Source: Lacibacter sediminis
GTDB lineage: Bacteria > Bacteroidota > Bacteroidia > Chitinophagales > Chitinophagaceae
Length of the DNA: 64,000 bases
Reading direction: 5' to 3'
NCBI RefSeq assembly: GCF_014168535.1
Contig: NZ_CP060007.1
Span: 1,860,001 to 1,924,000 of the forward strand
Of this stretch, positions 44,846 to 53,913 are shown one piece after another. Numbering within the stretch: the stretch's first letter is position 1; the number at the start of each line of letters is the position of its first letter. The notes below the pieces were generated by a model that saw only the letters and a program-made list of their open reading frames with translations, did not search any database and was not told the origin of the DNA. Made by a program: the position numbers and the translations under genes.

Positions 44846-45517
44846 TTATTTCAGTTCTTTCATCATCACCTCCTTCACCTTCTCCGCCCAACGTGCATAA
44901 TCTTTTGCTGAAGGATGAAGCCCATCGTCAGCAACCAATGTTTTATCAGTTGCTGCATCTCTTGTGAACGGCGTAATGTTGATGTAATGCACTTTATATT
45001 TCTTCGCTATTTTTTCATTGATGGCATTGAACGCATCGATCTCCTTTGCAATTTTTTTCCTGTTCCTGTCTTTTGCAAATGGCGTTACACCCCAATCAGG
45101 AATACTCAACACAATTACATGGTTCGTTTTATCACCTGCATAACCAATTGCCTGTTGCAATAATTCTTCAAACTGTTGTGCATATTCTTTTTCGCTGCGT
45201 CCACGGTATTGATTATTGACACCGATCAACAATGTTACAAAATCAAAGGGCACAGCCAAACGCACACGGCTTAATTGTTCTTGTAATTCATCGGTCGTCC
45301 ATCCGGTTTTAGCAATAATCGCCGGATCATCGATATTGATTTTTTCTTTTCGTAGAAGTGCAACAACCTGGTGCGGAAAGTTTTTTTCCAAGGGCACACT
45401 TTCGCCAATGGTATAAGAATCACCAAGAGCCAAATAGGTAAGTGGTTTGCTTTGCGTAAATGCAGTAGTCATAAAAAGTATAGATATAAATAAGCTGAAG
45501 TAATTTTTCATGTTCAT
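44846..45517 (-). CDS. SGNH/GDSL hydrolase, exported
   Basis: 223 residues with an N-terminal signal (YFSLFISILFMTTAFTQS). SGNH blocks seen: LALGDSYTIGESV (Ser), TLLIGVNNQYRGR (Gly/Asn), DGLHPSAKDYARWA (Asp-His). A periplasmic esterase or lipase; substrate unknown. The ATG overlaps the stop of the upstream YCII gene (ATGA), so the pair is coupled. Confidence 0.9.
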   Translation of the reverse strand: MNMKNYFSLFISILFMTTAFTQSKPLTYLALGDSYTIGESVPLEKNFPHQVVALLRKEKINIDDPAIIAKTGWTTDELQEQLSRVRLAVPFDFVTLLIGVNNQYRGRSEKEYAQQFEELLQQAIGYAGDKTNHVIVLSIPDWGVTPFAKDRNRKKIAKEIDAFNAINEKIAKKYKVHYINITPFTRDAATDKTLVADDGLHPSAKDYARWAEKVKEVMMKELK

Positions 45518-45933
45518 TCGTTTTTTGGAATACCCGTTTTAAAACTGCCGCTGCCCATCGTCCACCGGGGCCTGATATCGTAGGTTAAACGACCGGCAAT
45601 AATTGCAGGATCTGTTTTAACCAACAATTCGATCTCTTCTTTTGTTTTGCAGCCGGGAGCCGATGCATCAAAAATAAAAAGTCCAACCCAGTCGCCGCCG
45701 TCACCAAACGGTCCGGCAACTTTCAGTTTTCCTTCTTTATGCAGGCGAGCCATATTCGCCATATGGCCTTCCTGTATTGTGGCGGCAGTAGTTGAATCCT
45801 GCGAACGATTCGGTCCTTTTAACAGCATCACAAACCAATAAGGCTGTATTTTTTCTTTCGGTTTTTCAGTTCCCTGTTGAGCATAAGTTGTGCAGGTTGC
45901 AAACAATAAAAAGAAGAGCAGGAATTGTTTCAT
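45514..45933 (-). CDS. YCII-domain protein, exported
   Basis: 139 residues. Signal peptide (MKQFLLFFLLFATCTTYAQ) and YCII-like domain: YWFVMLLKGPNRSQD, GHMANMARLHKEGKLKVAGPFGDGGDWVGLFIFDA, and VKTDPAIIAGRLTYDIRP. YCII proteins form ferredoxin-like dimers; the conserved His-Asp pair is present in GHMANM and TDPAI. Exported versions are common in Bacteroidota; role unknown. Confidence 0.85.
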   Translation of the reverse strand: MKQFLLFFLLFATCTTYAQQGTEKPKEKIQPYWFVMLLKGPNRSQDSTTAATIQEGHMANMARLHKEGKLKVAGPFGDGGDWVGLFIFDASAPGCKTKEEIELLVKTDPAIIAGRLTYDIRPRWTMGSGSFKTGIPKNE

Positions 45934-46024
45934 ACAGAAGTCGTTTGTATGGCGAAAAAGTACAACTTTTTTGTGTGGATGCGCACACGTACATTTGTTA
46001 TCTTTTAAAACGAACGTCTTTGCT

Positions 46025-47209
46025 ATGTCAGTGAAACAAGACTTATTTCAAAGCCCCGATTATTTTTTAGTAGATGAATTGTTAACCGAAGAACATAAGT
46101 TAATTCGAGATGCCGTTCGCAGCTACGTAAAAAAAGAAATTTCTCCCATCATTGAAGACTATGCACAAAAAGCAGAGTTCCCGGTGCAGATCGTTAAACA
46201 AATGGGCGACTTAGGTTGCTTTGGTCCAACTGTGCCGGTTGAATATGGCGGCGGTGGTTTGGATTATATCAGTTATGGTTTGATGATGCAGGAACTTGAA
46301 CGTGGTGATAGTGGTGTGCGTTCAACTGCAAGTGTGCAGGGAAGTTTAGTGATGTATCCGATCTATGCTTATGGTAACGAAGAACAACGTAAAAAATATT
46401 TACCGAAGTTGGCAAGTGGTGAATGGTTAGGTTGTTTTGGATTAACAGAGCCCAATCATGGCAGTGATCCGAGCAGTATGTTGACGAATATAAAAGATGC
46501 AGGTGATCATGTTATTTTGAATGGTGCAAAAATGTGGATCAGTAATGCGCCATTTTCGCAGGTCGCAGTTGTTTGGGCAAAAGATGAAGAAGGTATTGTG
46601 CGTGGTGTGATTGTGGAAAGAGGAATGGAAGGTTTTTCAACTCCAACAACACATGGCAAGTGGAGTTTGCGTGCAAGTGCAACAGGTGAATTGGTTTTTG
46701 ATAATGTAAAAGTGCCTAAAGAAAATATTTTACCGAATGTAAAAGGATTGAAAGGGCCGTTGGGTTGTTTAACAAAAGCACGCTACGGCATTGCATGGGG
46801 TGTGTTAGGTGCGGCAATGGATTGTTATGACACTGCTTTGCGTTACAGCAAGGAACGTATTCAGTTCGACAGACCAATCGCCGGATTTCAATTGCAACAA
46901 AAAAAATTGGCAGAGATGATCACTGAAATAACCAAAGCGCAATTATTAAATTGGCGCCTTGGTGTATTAATGAGTGAAGGAAGAGCTACGCCGCAACAGG
47001 TGAGTATGGCTAAACGTAACAGTTGCGAAATTGCAACCAATATTTGTCGTGATGCACGGCAGATGCTTGGAGGAATGGGCATTACTGGTGAGTACTCTGT
47101 TATGCGCCACATGATGAACCTCGAAAGTGTGATCACGTATGAAGGTACGCACGACATTCACCTGCTCATTACAGGAATGGACGTAACAGGTATCAATGCG
47201 TTTAAATAA
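46025..47209 (+). CDS. Glutaryl-CoA dehydrogenase-type acyl-CoA dehydrogenase
   Basis: 394 residues from the ATG at 46025 (MSVKQDLFQSPDYF). FAD enzyme: GCFGLTEPNHGSDPSSM, KMWISNAPFSQVAVVWAKDEEG, RYGIAWGVLGAAMDCYDTALRYSKERIQFDRPIAGFQLQQ, RQMLGGMGITGEYSVMRHMMNLESVITYEGTHDIHLLITG. The YEGTHDIH segment with its catalytic Glu and the overall pattern fit glutaryl-CoA dehydrogenase (to crotonyl-CoA; lysine/tryptophan breakdown) better than short-chain enzymes. A CGTCTTTG box lies two bases before this ATG, so the longer frame from 45890 is rejected. Confidence 0.87.
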   Translation: MSVKQDLFQSPDYFLVDELLTEEHKLIRDAVRSYVKKEISPIIEDYAQKAEFPVQIVKQMGDLGCFGPTVPVEYGGGGLDYISYGLMMQELERGDSGVRSTASVQGSLVMYPIYAYGNEEQRKKYLPKLASGEWLGCFGLTEPNHGSDPSSMLTNIKDAGDHVILNGAKMWISNAPFSQVAVVWAKDEEGIVRGVIVERGMEGFSTPTTHGKWSLRASATGELVFDNVKVPKENILPNVKGLKGPLGCLTKARYGIAWGVLGAAMDCYDTALRYSKERIQFDRPIAGFQLQQKKLAEMITEITKAQLLNWRLGVLMSEGRATPQQVSMAKRNSCEIATNICRDARQMLGGMGITGEYSVMRHMMNLESVITYEGTHDIHLLITGMDVTGINAFK

Positions 47210-47230
47210 TTATTATTTATTTCTGGTGGA

Positions 47231-47260
47231 AAGGATATCTCAACAGGATATCCTTTTTTT
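47231..47260 (+). terminator. Rho-independent terminator
   Basis: Nine-bp stem AAGGATATC/GATATCCTT, 7-base loop, seven T residues; ends the acyl-CoA dehydrogenase gene. Confidence 0.9.
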
Positions 47261-47453
47261 ATGGCTATCTTTCTAACAGAAAGAATTTCAACAGTTTTTA
47301 AACTTTCTCAGGCAATCGGGTTCTTTTTTTCGATGCAACCATTTTTTATGGCATTCATCTTGCAATACACCCGGCGGGAATTTATTGTTCTGCCAGTACT
47401 CTGTGTCAACTGACTGTAATTCATCCCGATTTCTAACTAAAAAATGTATCTGT

Positions 47454-48830
47454 ATGGTAACAGTAATCATCCCTGTATTGAATGAAGCCGAAACAGTTGA
47501 GAGTGTTATTAAGTTTGCATTTGAAAATAAACATGTGTCAGAAGTAATTGTAGTGGATGATAAATCATTCGATGACACTGTTAAACGATCAATCGCAGCC
47601 GGGGCAAAAGTAATTACCAGCACACAACTCGGCAAAGGAGCTTCCATGAAAGAAGGTATGCTCTGTGCAACAAATGATATTCTTCTTTTTCTGGATGGCG
47701 ATATTAATCCTTATCCGCCAAAAACAATTTGTAACCTGATCGATCCGATCATTAACGATACGCATGACTTTGTAAAGGCAACATTCGAACGTAATGCCGG
47801 CCGTGTAACAGAGCTTGTTGCAAAGCCATTGCTCAATATTTTATTTCCTGATCTCTCAGACTTTGAACAACCGTTGAGTGGTATGATCGCAGGCCGTAAA
47901 CAGTTTTTTGAAAAGATCGATTTTTATGATGATTATGGCGTTGATATCGGGATACTCATCGATATGTATCTGCAAAAGGCACGTATTACCGAAGTGAATA
48001 TTGGCTATATCGATAATAAAAGTAAACCGTGGCAGGCATTGGGTAAAATGAGTAAAGAAGTGTCACGTGCCATTATTCAGAAAGCAATGCAGCAAAACAA
48101 ACCCAATGCGAACCTGGAAGAGCTGCAGTCTTTTTCCGAAATACGTGACCAAATGGATTTTGCTATTCGTGAAAGTTTGATGGGGTTGGAAAAGATCGCC
48201 ATTTTTGATATGGATAATACAATACTCCGTGGCCGTTTTATTGATACCTGTGCCAAACTTTATGGCTTTGAAAAGGAATTACTCGATATACGCACCAGTG
48301 GAAGCGATGCAACAAGTGTAACAAAAAATATTGCAAAGCTGCTGAAGGGATTGAATCTTTCGCAGATACTTGCTGTGGCAGAGAGTATTCCTGTTGTGCA
48401 TCACACAAAAGAAGTGATCACCGAATTAAAGCGCAGGGGTTATGTAGTCGGTATCATCAGCGATAGCTATGATGTTGTTACCAATCACATCAAAACAAAA
48501 ATTGGTGCCGACTTTTCATTGGCCAATGAACTGGAGTTTTCAAAAAGTGTGGCAACGGGCGAAGTGAAATTGCCATCCTTCTTTTTTAATACACAACATT
48601 CACTTTGTAAACACACCATTTGCAAAACAAATGCTGTGCAGCATATTCTCAAACATTACAGTATAGATATCAATAACGCTATTGCAGTTGGTGATGGCGA
48701 GAATGATCTTTGTATGATCAAGCATGTAGGCGTTGGAATTGCTTTCTGTTCATCCAACGAATTATTGAATTATCTTGCCGACAGGCAGATCACAGTTCCT
48801 TCATTTGATGAACTGTTGGAATTCGCCTGA
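47454..48830 (+). CDS. Glycosyltransferase-HAD phosphatase fusion
   Basis: 458 residues. N-terminal half: GT-A glycosyltransferase (MVTVIIPVLNEAETV, VIVVDDKS, metal-binding Asp81-Gly-Asp83, GMIAGRKQFFEKIDFYDDYGVDIGILIDMY) resembling GpgS/GT81-type glucosyl-3-phosphoglycerate synthases. C-terminal half: SerB-like HAD phosphatase with nucleophile DMDNT near residue 252, GIISDSYD, and VGDGENDLCMI. A synthase plus phosphatase in one chain would fit making a glucosyl- or mannosyl-glycerate-type compatible solute; this is inference. The start at 47454 removes a non-conserved upstream extension. The ClC gene follows after five bases. Confidence 0.72.
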   Translation: MVTVIIPVLNEAETVESVIKFAFENKHVSEVIVVDDKSFDDTVKRSIAAGAKVITSTQLGKGASMKEGMLCATNDILLFLDGDINPYPPKTICNLIDPIINDTHDFVKATFERNAGRVTELVAKPLLNILFPDLSDFEQPLSGMIAGRKQFFEKIDFYDDYGVDIGILIDMYLQKARITEVNIGYIDNKSKPWQALGKMSKEVSRAIIQKAMQQNKPNANLEELQSFSEIRDQMDFAIRESLMGLEKIAIFDMDNTILRGRFIDTCAKLYGFEKELLDIRTSGSDATSVTKNIAKLLKGLNLSQILAVAESIPVVHHTKEVITELKRRGYVVGIISDSYDVVTNHIKTKIGADFSLANELEFSKSVATGEVKLPSFFFNTQHSLCKHTICKTNAVQHILKHYSIDINNAIAVGDGENDLCMIKHVGVGIAFCSSNELLNYLADRQITVPSFDELLEFA

Positions 48831-48835
48831 TCACT

Positions 48836-50614
48836 ATGTCCATTAGGTCTGTTGTAAAAAATATTAATCAGTACAGGGCCGCTCATATCAGCGACAGAAA
48901 TTTTCTTTTAGTCGCAAGCATCATCGTGGGCGTGGCTGTGGGTTTGGTTGCAGTAGCCTTAAAAAAATCAGTTCATGCCTTACAGTATATTTTGCGTGAA
49001 GGATTTAAGGGGCACAACTGGCAGTATCTCTATTATCTTCTGCCACTCATTGGTATTCTTATTACTGTTTTTTTTGTACAGAAGATAAGGAAGGGCAAAA
49101 TAGGCAATGGTATAAGTAATATTATCCAGTCGATTTCAAAACGGCACGGCAATATTTCACCTGATAATATGTACAGCCATATGGTAAGCAGTGCTGTTAC
49201 AGTTGGCTTTGGTGGTTCAGTAGGTTTGGAAGCACCGATTGTGATAACAGGTTCCGCTTTCGGATCAAATATTGCACGTGTTTTTTTATTGAGTCATAAA
49301 GAACGGGTGGTTCTGCTTGCCTGCGGTGCAGCAGCGGGCATTGCAGCAGTATTCAATACACCTGTTGCCGGTGTGTTATTTGCGATGGAAGTATTGCTGG
49401 CTGAATTTTCAATTCCTACATTCATTCCGGTATTGATCGCTTCCGCAAGCGGAGCAGTAGTTTCCCGGCTGCTTTATAATGAACATTTATTTTACCTGCT
49501 CACTAAAGATTGGCGAACAGATGCAATTCCATTTTATCTTTTATTAGGCGGTTTATGCGGATTGGTATCGGTTTATTTCATGCGGGTTTATTTCTGGACG
49601 GAAAAGAAAATTGCTTCTGCAAAAAAAGTATTACCGAAAGCAATTGGCGGCGGATTGCTGCTTGGCTTTCTTATTTTTTTATTCCCTGTTTTATATGGCG
49701 AAGGTTATTCAACCATTGCAGCATTGTTTAAAAGTGATACATCAAAATTATTGAGTAATACGTTTTATAAAGAGTGGGTAACTAATCCTTATGTGTTATT
49801 GCTGATTGCCATCGGAGTTGTATTATTCAAAGTAATTGCATCGGCAGTTACCATTCATGCAGGAGGTAACGGGGGCATTTTTGCGCCAACATTATTTACT
49901 GGAGCTGTTACCGGTTTTACATTTGCTCATTTCTTTAATACAACCGGATGGAAAGAGTTACTTACTGTTAATTTTGTAGCTGCAGGAATGGCCGGCATTC
50001 TCAGCGGGGTAGTGCATGCGCCGCTCACAGCTATCTTCTTAATTGCAGAAGTAACAGGAGGCTATACACTGTTTGTTCCATTGATGATTGTGGCAGCAGT
50101 GAGTTATTTTATTACCCGTGCGTTTGAACCTTATTCCATTTATACAGAGAAACTTGCGCAAAAAGGATTTAAAATTGATGATAAAGAACTTGTGTTGCTG
50201 AATAATATTAAACCTGAAGCGGTTGTTGATCGAAACTTTATTGCGTTACGACCCAATGATGCTTTTCGAAAATTATCTGATGCTTTTTTAATTACCGATC
50301 AAACGGTATTCCCTGTCTTAAATGAAGAACGCAAGCTGATTGGGCTTGTTTATCTTGACGATGTAAAATCAATTTTATTAAAGGAGGAAGTATTTGACAG
50401 AAAGCTGATCTCTGAAGTGATGGTAAAACCACAGTACACTGTTTCGGTAAAAGACGATATTCAAAAAATTATGCGATTGTTTGATATCTCAGGATTATGG
50501 TGCCTTTCAGTAATAAACACCGACGGAAGCTTTATTGGCTTTGCCGATAAACGGAAACTACTTGCGCTTTTGCGTGAAACGCTAACGTCGCATCAGTTGA
50601 TGGAGCAATTATAA
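48836..50614 (+). CDS. ClC-family chloride channel/antiporter with CBS pair
   Basis: 592 residues. About ten membrane helices with ClC filter segments: GGSVGLEAPIVITGSAFGSNI (gating Glu in GLEAP), GIAAVFNTPVAGVLFAMEVLL, and HAGGNGGIFAPTLFTGAVTG. The last ~140 residues form two CBS domains (FIALRPNDAFRKLSDAFLI, MVKPQYTVSVKDDIQKIMRLF) that sense nucleotides. Five bases behind the glycosyltransferase-phosphatase gene, so probably co-transcribed. Its last bases overlap the convergent HAD gene. Confidence 0.93.
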   Translation: MSIRSVVKNINQYRAAHISDRNFLLVASIIVGVAVGLVAVALKKSVHALQYILREGFKGHNWQYLYYLLPLIGILITVFFVQKIRKGKIGNGISNIIQSISKRHGNISPDNMYSHMVSSAVTVGFGGSVGLEAPIVITGSAFGSNIARVFLLSHKERVVLLACGAAAGIAAVFNTPVAGVLFAMEVLLAEFSIPTFIPVLIASASGAVVSRLLYNEHLFYLLTKDWRTDAIPFYLLLGGLCGLVSVYFMRVYFWTEKKIASAKKVLPKAIGGGLLLGFLIFLFPVLYGEGYSTIAALFKSDTSKLLSNTFYKEWVTNPYVLLLIAIGVVLFKVIASAVTIHAGGNGGIFAPTLFTGAVTGFTFAHFFNTTGWKELLTVNFVAAGMAGILSGVVHAPLTAIFLIAEVTGGYTLFVPLMIVAAVSYFITRAFEPYSIYTEKLAQKGFKIDDKELVLLNNIKPEAVVDRNFIALRPNDAFRKLSDAFLITDQTVFPVLNEERKLIGLVYLDDVKSILLKEEVFDRKLISEVMVKPQYTVSVKDDIQKIMRLFDISGLWCLSVINTDGSFIGFADKRKLLALLRETLTSHQLMEQL

Positions 50615-51268
50615 AAACAACTGCAATTTCTGTTCGTCAAATTCAGTAAGCGAACCTAATTTCAAATCTGCAGCATTCCATTTTGGATGTTCATAGTCTG
50701 CAACAGCAGGAACAATTACACATTTCATTCGGGCAGCCTTTGCAGCGATCATGCCATTGAATGAATCTTCAAATGCAATACAGTCCATTCCTGCCACACC
50801 TAATTCTGCAGCGCAATTGAGATATACCTCAGGATGTGGTTTGCCAAACGGAAGTTTTTCTGCCGATGTAATTGCGTCGAAACTGTTTTGCAGATGAAGT
50901 TTTTTCAACACCACATCAACCAATGAAAGTGGAGAAGAGGTTGCAAGACCAACTTTCAGCGAATGGGCTTTAACGAACGGGATAATATGATCAACCCCGG
51001 GAAAGGCAATCCCTTTTTCGTCAATTTTTGAAATGGCTTTACTGATAATGGTATCAATTGCAGCTGCCGCATGCTCCATCGGCACATCAAAATAATGGAA
51101 CCAATGCTGGATCCATTCTTCCGTGCGCAAACCCGTAGAAGTATGGTATTGCTCAAGTGTAAGTTCTTTGCCGAATTCTGCAAGCGTTTCGCTGCCGGCC
51201 TCCTGCCATAACGGTTCACTGTCAATGAGTAAACCATCCATATCGAAAATAACCGCCTTCAACTTCAT
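50609..51268 (-). CDS. HAD-superfamily hydrolase (HxpB/beta-PGM-like)
   Basis: 219 residues from the ATG at 51268. Subfamily IA phosphatase: nucleophile FDMDGLLIDSEPLWQEA, GLATSSPLSLVDVVLKKL, the Lys in AEKLPFGKPHPEVYL, and AFEDSFNGMIAAKAARM. Closest in pattern to hexitol/2-deoxyglucose-6-phosphatase HxpB. An AAAGTTTG box four bases before this ATG supports it over the upstream TTG. Overlaps the ClC stop by six bases tail to tail. Confidence 0.87.
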   Translation of the reverse strand: MKLKAVIFDMDGLLIDSEPLWQEAGSETLAEFGKELTLEQYHTSTGLRTEEWIQHWFHYFDVPMEHAAAAIDTIISKAISKIDEKGIAFPGVDHIIPFVKAHSLKVGLATSSPLSLVDVVLKKLHLQNSFDAITSAEKLPFGKPHPEVYLNCAAELGVAGMDCIAFEDSFNGMIAAKAARMKCVIVPAVADYEHPKWNAADLKLGSLTEFDEQKLQLFL

Positions 51269-51308
51269 GACGCAAACTTTAACCAAAAAAACTTACTGAA
51301 AAAATAAA

Positions 51309-52040
51309 TTAATGTAATGCATAAACAACATCAATTGAAAATTCAATTTTTATTTTTTTGAAGCTTACATTACCGCTACCGTTTCCGTCACCAGATACTT
51401 TGTCTTCAGATAATATTGAATTGGAATTGTTGAGCCTATGTTGCATTGGATAAACTAAATTGTTCTGGTCCTTCTCTATGATTGTGATCGCATGACTTAT
51501 TTTTTCACCAATTGCTTCCGTTAAATAAATGCATTTTTCTTTGGCTGCTTTTATGGCATTAACTTTTAGTTGTTTCCTGAATTCTGTCATCTGTGTATGC
51601 CAGACACGTGCAACTCTAAAACTAACTGTTGCTTCATCATTGAGTTTCTCTGCCAGTAGTTGCATTTTACTATTTTCAGAAAATTTTATTTGATAAGAAA
51701 TGGATGATAATAATTGCGGGTCAGTTTTTTTCTTACGCCACCAATCATCTCCGTTTGCACCTTCAAAAGAGGCGATAGTTATTAGCGAATCAGGAATGCC
51801 AACAGATTTGCAATTACGCAAAAAATCCTGTTTGATTGTTTCCAATTCAACTTTTTCTTCTCCCTTTTTTTTATATTCTTTTAGATCTACCTGCACATAT
51901 ATTTCATTTGGCACAATTTCCATTTCTGAAGTACCTGTTACAGTGATCGTTTTTGGATAAGGGTTGCAGGTCGGAAGGTTTTGTGCAACTAAAGTTCTGG
52001 TAAAAAGTAAAATGACGACAAAGACGTATAACTGTTTCAT
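51309..52040 (-). CDS. SIMPL domain (DUF541) protein, exported
   Basis: 243 residues. Signal peptide (MKQLYVFVVILLFTRTLVAQ). SIMPL/DUF541 domain: TITVTGTSEMEIVPNEIYVQVDL, ANGDDWW, SYQIKFSENSKMQLLAEKL, VNAIKAAKEKCIYLTEAIGEKI. Family proteins are periplasmic or outer-membrane, some linked to oxidative stress. The ATG at 52040 is preferred over a TTG two codons upstream; AACCTTTG lies three bases before it. Confidence 0.85.
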   Translation of the reverse strand: MKQLYVFVVILLFTRTLVAQNLPTCNPYPKTITVTGTSEMEIVPNEIYVQVDLKEYKKKGEEKVELETIKQDFLRNCKSVGIPDSLITIASFEGANGDDWWRKKKTDPQLLSSISYQIKFSENSKMQLLAEKLNDEATVSFRVARVWHTQMTEFRKQLKVNAIKAAKEKCIYLTEAIGEKISHAITIIEKDQNNLVYPMQHRLNNSNSILSEDKVSGDGNGSGNVSFKKIKIEFSIDVVYALH

Positions 52041-52110
52041 GATCAAAGGTTATTTGTGTGATAATTATTGGAAAAATAATGTTTGGAATGTTACCAAATT
52101 GTTATCTTGC

Positions 52111-52128
52111 ACGTCCCATCAGGGACGT
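52111..52128. promoter_or_regulatory. Perfect inverted repeat upstream of PlsC-like gene
   Basis: ACGTCCC, ATCA, GGGACGT: a 7-bp palindrome just downstream of a TATCTTGC box (52103-52110). Either an operator or a hairpin at the start of the mRNA. Confidence 0.45.
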
Positions 52129-52143
52129 CAATCAACTTTAACC

Positions 52144-52914
52144 ATGTCAACTTTTTTCGAACGAATTAAGAATTTGAATTTGTTGCGTCGTGTGGTGTAC
52201 GGTGTTGTTGGTGCAGCTACTTACCCGGGCATTGCCCTCATTAACAAGCTGCAGGTAAATGGCGCAGAACGATTAAAAGATCTTCCTAAACGGAATGTGT
52301 TATTTGTAAGTAATCACCAGACCTATTTTGCTGATGTCATCACCTTCCTGCATATCTTTTTTGCAGCGAAATGGGGCAGGTACAAAGGCCTCGGGATTCC
52401 TTATTATCTGCTGAATCCCATCACAAAAATTTATTATGTGGCAGCTGCAGAAACCATGAAAGATACATGGCTCACCCGTTTGTTTGCGAGTGCCGGTGCA
52501 CTCACGGTGAAGCGTACGTGGCGTGCAGAAGGTAAAGAAGTGCAGCGTGGCCTTGATCCGGGGGATACAAGAAAAATTGCAAGAGCGTTGAATGATAGCT
52601 GGGTAATTACATTCCCGCAGGGAACAACAAAACCATTTGCTCCCGGTCGTAAAGGAACGGCATACATCATTAAACAGAACCAGCCCATTGTTGTGCCGAT
52701 TGTGATCAATGGATTTTGGCGTGCATTCAATAAAAAGGGATTGAAGTTTAAAAAGCGAGGAAGCCTTCTTTCTGTTACAATTAAAGAACCAATGAACATT
52801 GATTACAATGCTCCTGTTGAAGAAATTCTTGACCAGGTAATGGATGCAATTGAACAAAGTAAGAAATACATGCTCAAAGGAAAACACCACCTGATGAGCG
52901 TGATCGATAAATAA
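52144..52914 (+). CDS. PlsC-like 1-acylglycerol-3-phosphate acyltransferase
   Basis: 256 residues from the ATG at 52144. LPLAT fold with motif I NHQTYFAD at 57-64 and a motif III-like FPQGTTKPFAPGRKGTAYI at 157-. The normal motif I is H-x4-D and motif III is FPEGTR; here there is H-x5-D and Gln instead of Glu. It should still be an acyltransferase of phospholipid synthesis, but the donor or acceptor may differ. The longer frame from 51964 overlaps the divergent SIMPL gene and lacks conserved residues. Confidence 0.78.
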   Translation: MSTFFERIKNLNLLRRVVYGVVGAATYPGIALINKLQVNGAERLKDLPKRNVLFVSNHQTYFADVITFLHIFFAAKWGRYKGLGIPYYLLNPITKIYYVAAAETMKDTWLTRLFASAGALTVKRTWRAEGKEVQRGLDPGDTRKIARALNDSWVITFPQGTTKPFAPGRKGTAYIIKQNQPIVVPIVINGFWRAFNKKGLKFKKRGSLLSVTIKEPMNIDYNAPVEEILDQVMDAIEQSKKYMLKGKHHLMSVIDK

Positions 52915-52933
52915 TTCTGGCAGCAGACCAAAC

Positions 52934-52963
52934 AAAAGGATGAATAACGATTCATCCTTTTTT
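52934..52963 (+). terminator. Rho-independent terminator
   Basis: Ten-bp or longer stem AAGGATGAAT/ATTCATCCTT, loop AACG, T-run. It separates the acyltransferase from the K+ channel gene. Confidence 0.9.
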
Positions 52964-53037
52964 GTTTTTAAGCCATGCCGGAATGGGTTGTACTACTTGT
53001 ATTATTCACTAACTTTAAAATTGCCAAAAACTACTGC

Positions 53038-53865
53038 ATGTATCACGCAACGAGGAAAAAAGTACATATCCTTCTTCACCCGGAGCTGGGTGAAACCAAA
53101 TGGGATAAGACCGTTAATGCATTTATTATCTTTCTCATTATATCAAATGTGTTAGTGGTTATTCTTGAAACGGTACCATCGTTACATGATAAATACCTGA
53201 CATTCTTTTATTACTTCGATCTGATCTCCGTGATCATTTTTACAATTGAGTATGTATTGCGGGTATGGAGTTCTGATCATGATCCCCGGTATAAACATAC
53301 TTTTTTCGGACGCATCAAATATATGTTTTCGGCTGAAGGGTTGATCGATCTGCTGGCAATACTTCCTTTTTATGTGCATGTTATTGTTGGGCTTGATCTG
53401 CGGATGCTGCGTATTCTTCGCCTGCTTCGTTTTTTACGTCTGTTCAGGCTCACGGCTTATATGAAGTCGGCAAAAATGATCAGGAATGTATTTGTAAAAA
53501 GGGCAAGCGATCTGAAGCTGAGTGTGGTGCTTATTCTTATCCTTATCATTATCGCATCCAGTATAATGTATTTTGCTGAACACACTGCGCAGCCCACTGT
53601 TTTCTCCAGCATACCTGCAACACTATGGTATGCTATTGTAACGCTCACCACTGTTGGTTTTGGTGATATGATACCTGTTACAATAATCGGAAAAGTAATG
53701 ACAGGTGTCATCATGCTGAGTGGCGTTGCCATCTTTGCTTTACCCGCAGGGATTATAACAGCAGGCTTCCTGGAAGAGGTGCAGCACCTGCGTGGTAAGA
53801 AAACAATAAAATGTCCTCATTGCGGAGAGAGTTTTCACCTGGAGCAACAGCATCATGAGCATTGA
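53038..53865 (+). CDS. Voltage-gated-type potassium channel
   Basis: 275 residues. Six helices: S1 KTVNAFIIFLIISNVLVVILE, an arginine-rich S4 (RMLRILRLLRFLRLFRLTAYM), pore helix ATLWYAIVTLTTVGFGD with the K+ filter TVGFGD, and S6 VMTGVIMLSGVAIFALPAGIITAGF. The short C-terminus ends in KCPHCGESFHLEQQHHEH, a Cys/His-rich tail. The ATG at 53038 is chosen because the upstream frame begins only 12 bases after a strong terminator, and a TAACTTTA promoter-like box lies between. Confidence 0.87.
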   Translation: MYHATRKKVHILLHPELGETKWDKTVNAFIIFLIISNVLVVILETVPSLHDKYLTFFYYFDLISVIIFTIEYVLRVWSSDHDPRYKHTFFGRIKYMFSAEGLIDLLAILPFYVHVIVGLDLRMLRILRLLRFLRLFRLTAYMKSAKMIRNVFVKRASDLKLSVVLILILIIIASSIMYFAEHTAQPTVFSSIPATLWYAIVTLTTVGFGDMIPVTIIGKVMTGVIMLSGVAIFALPAGIITAGFLEEVQHLRGKKTIKCPHCGESFHLEQQHHEH

Positions 53866-53913
53866 GGAGCAAAATCATTTTGTTGATCCAATCTGTTCTA
53901 TTGCTAATAGAAT

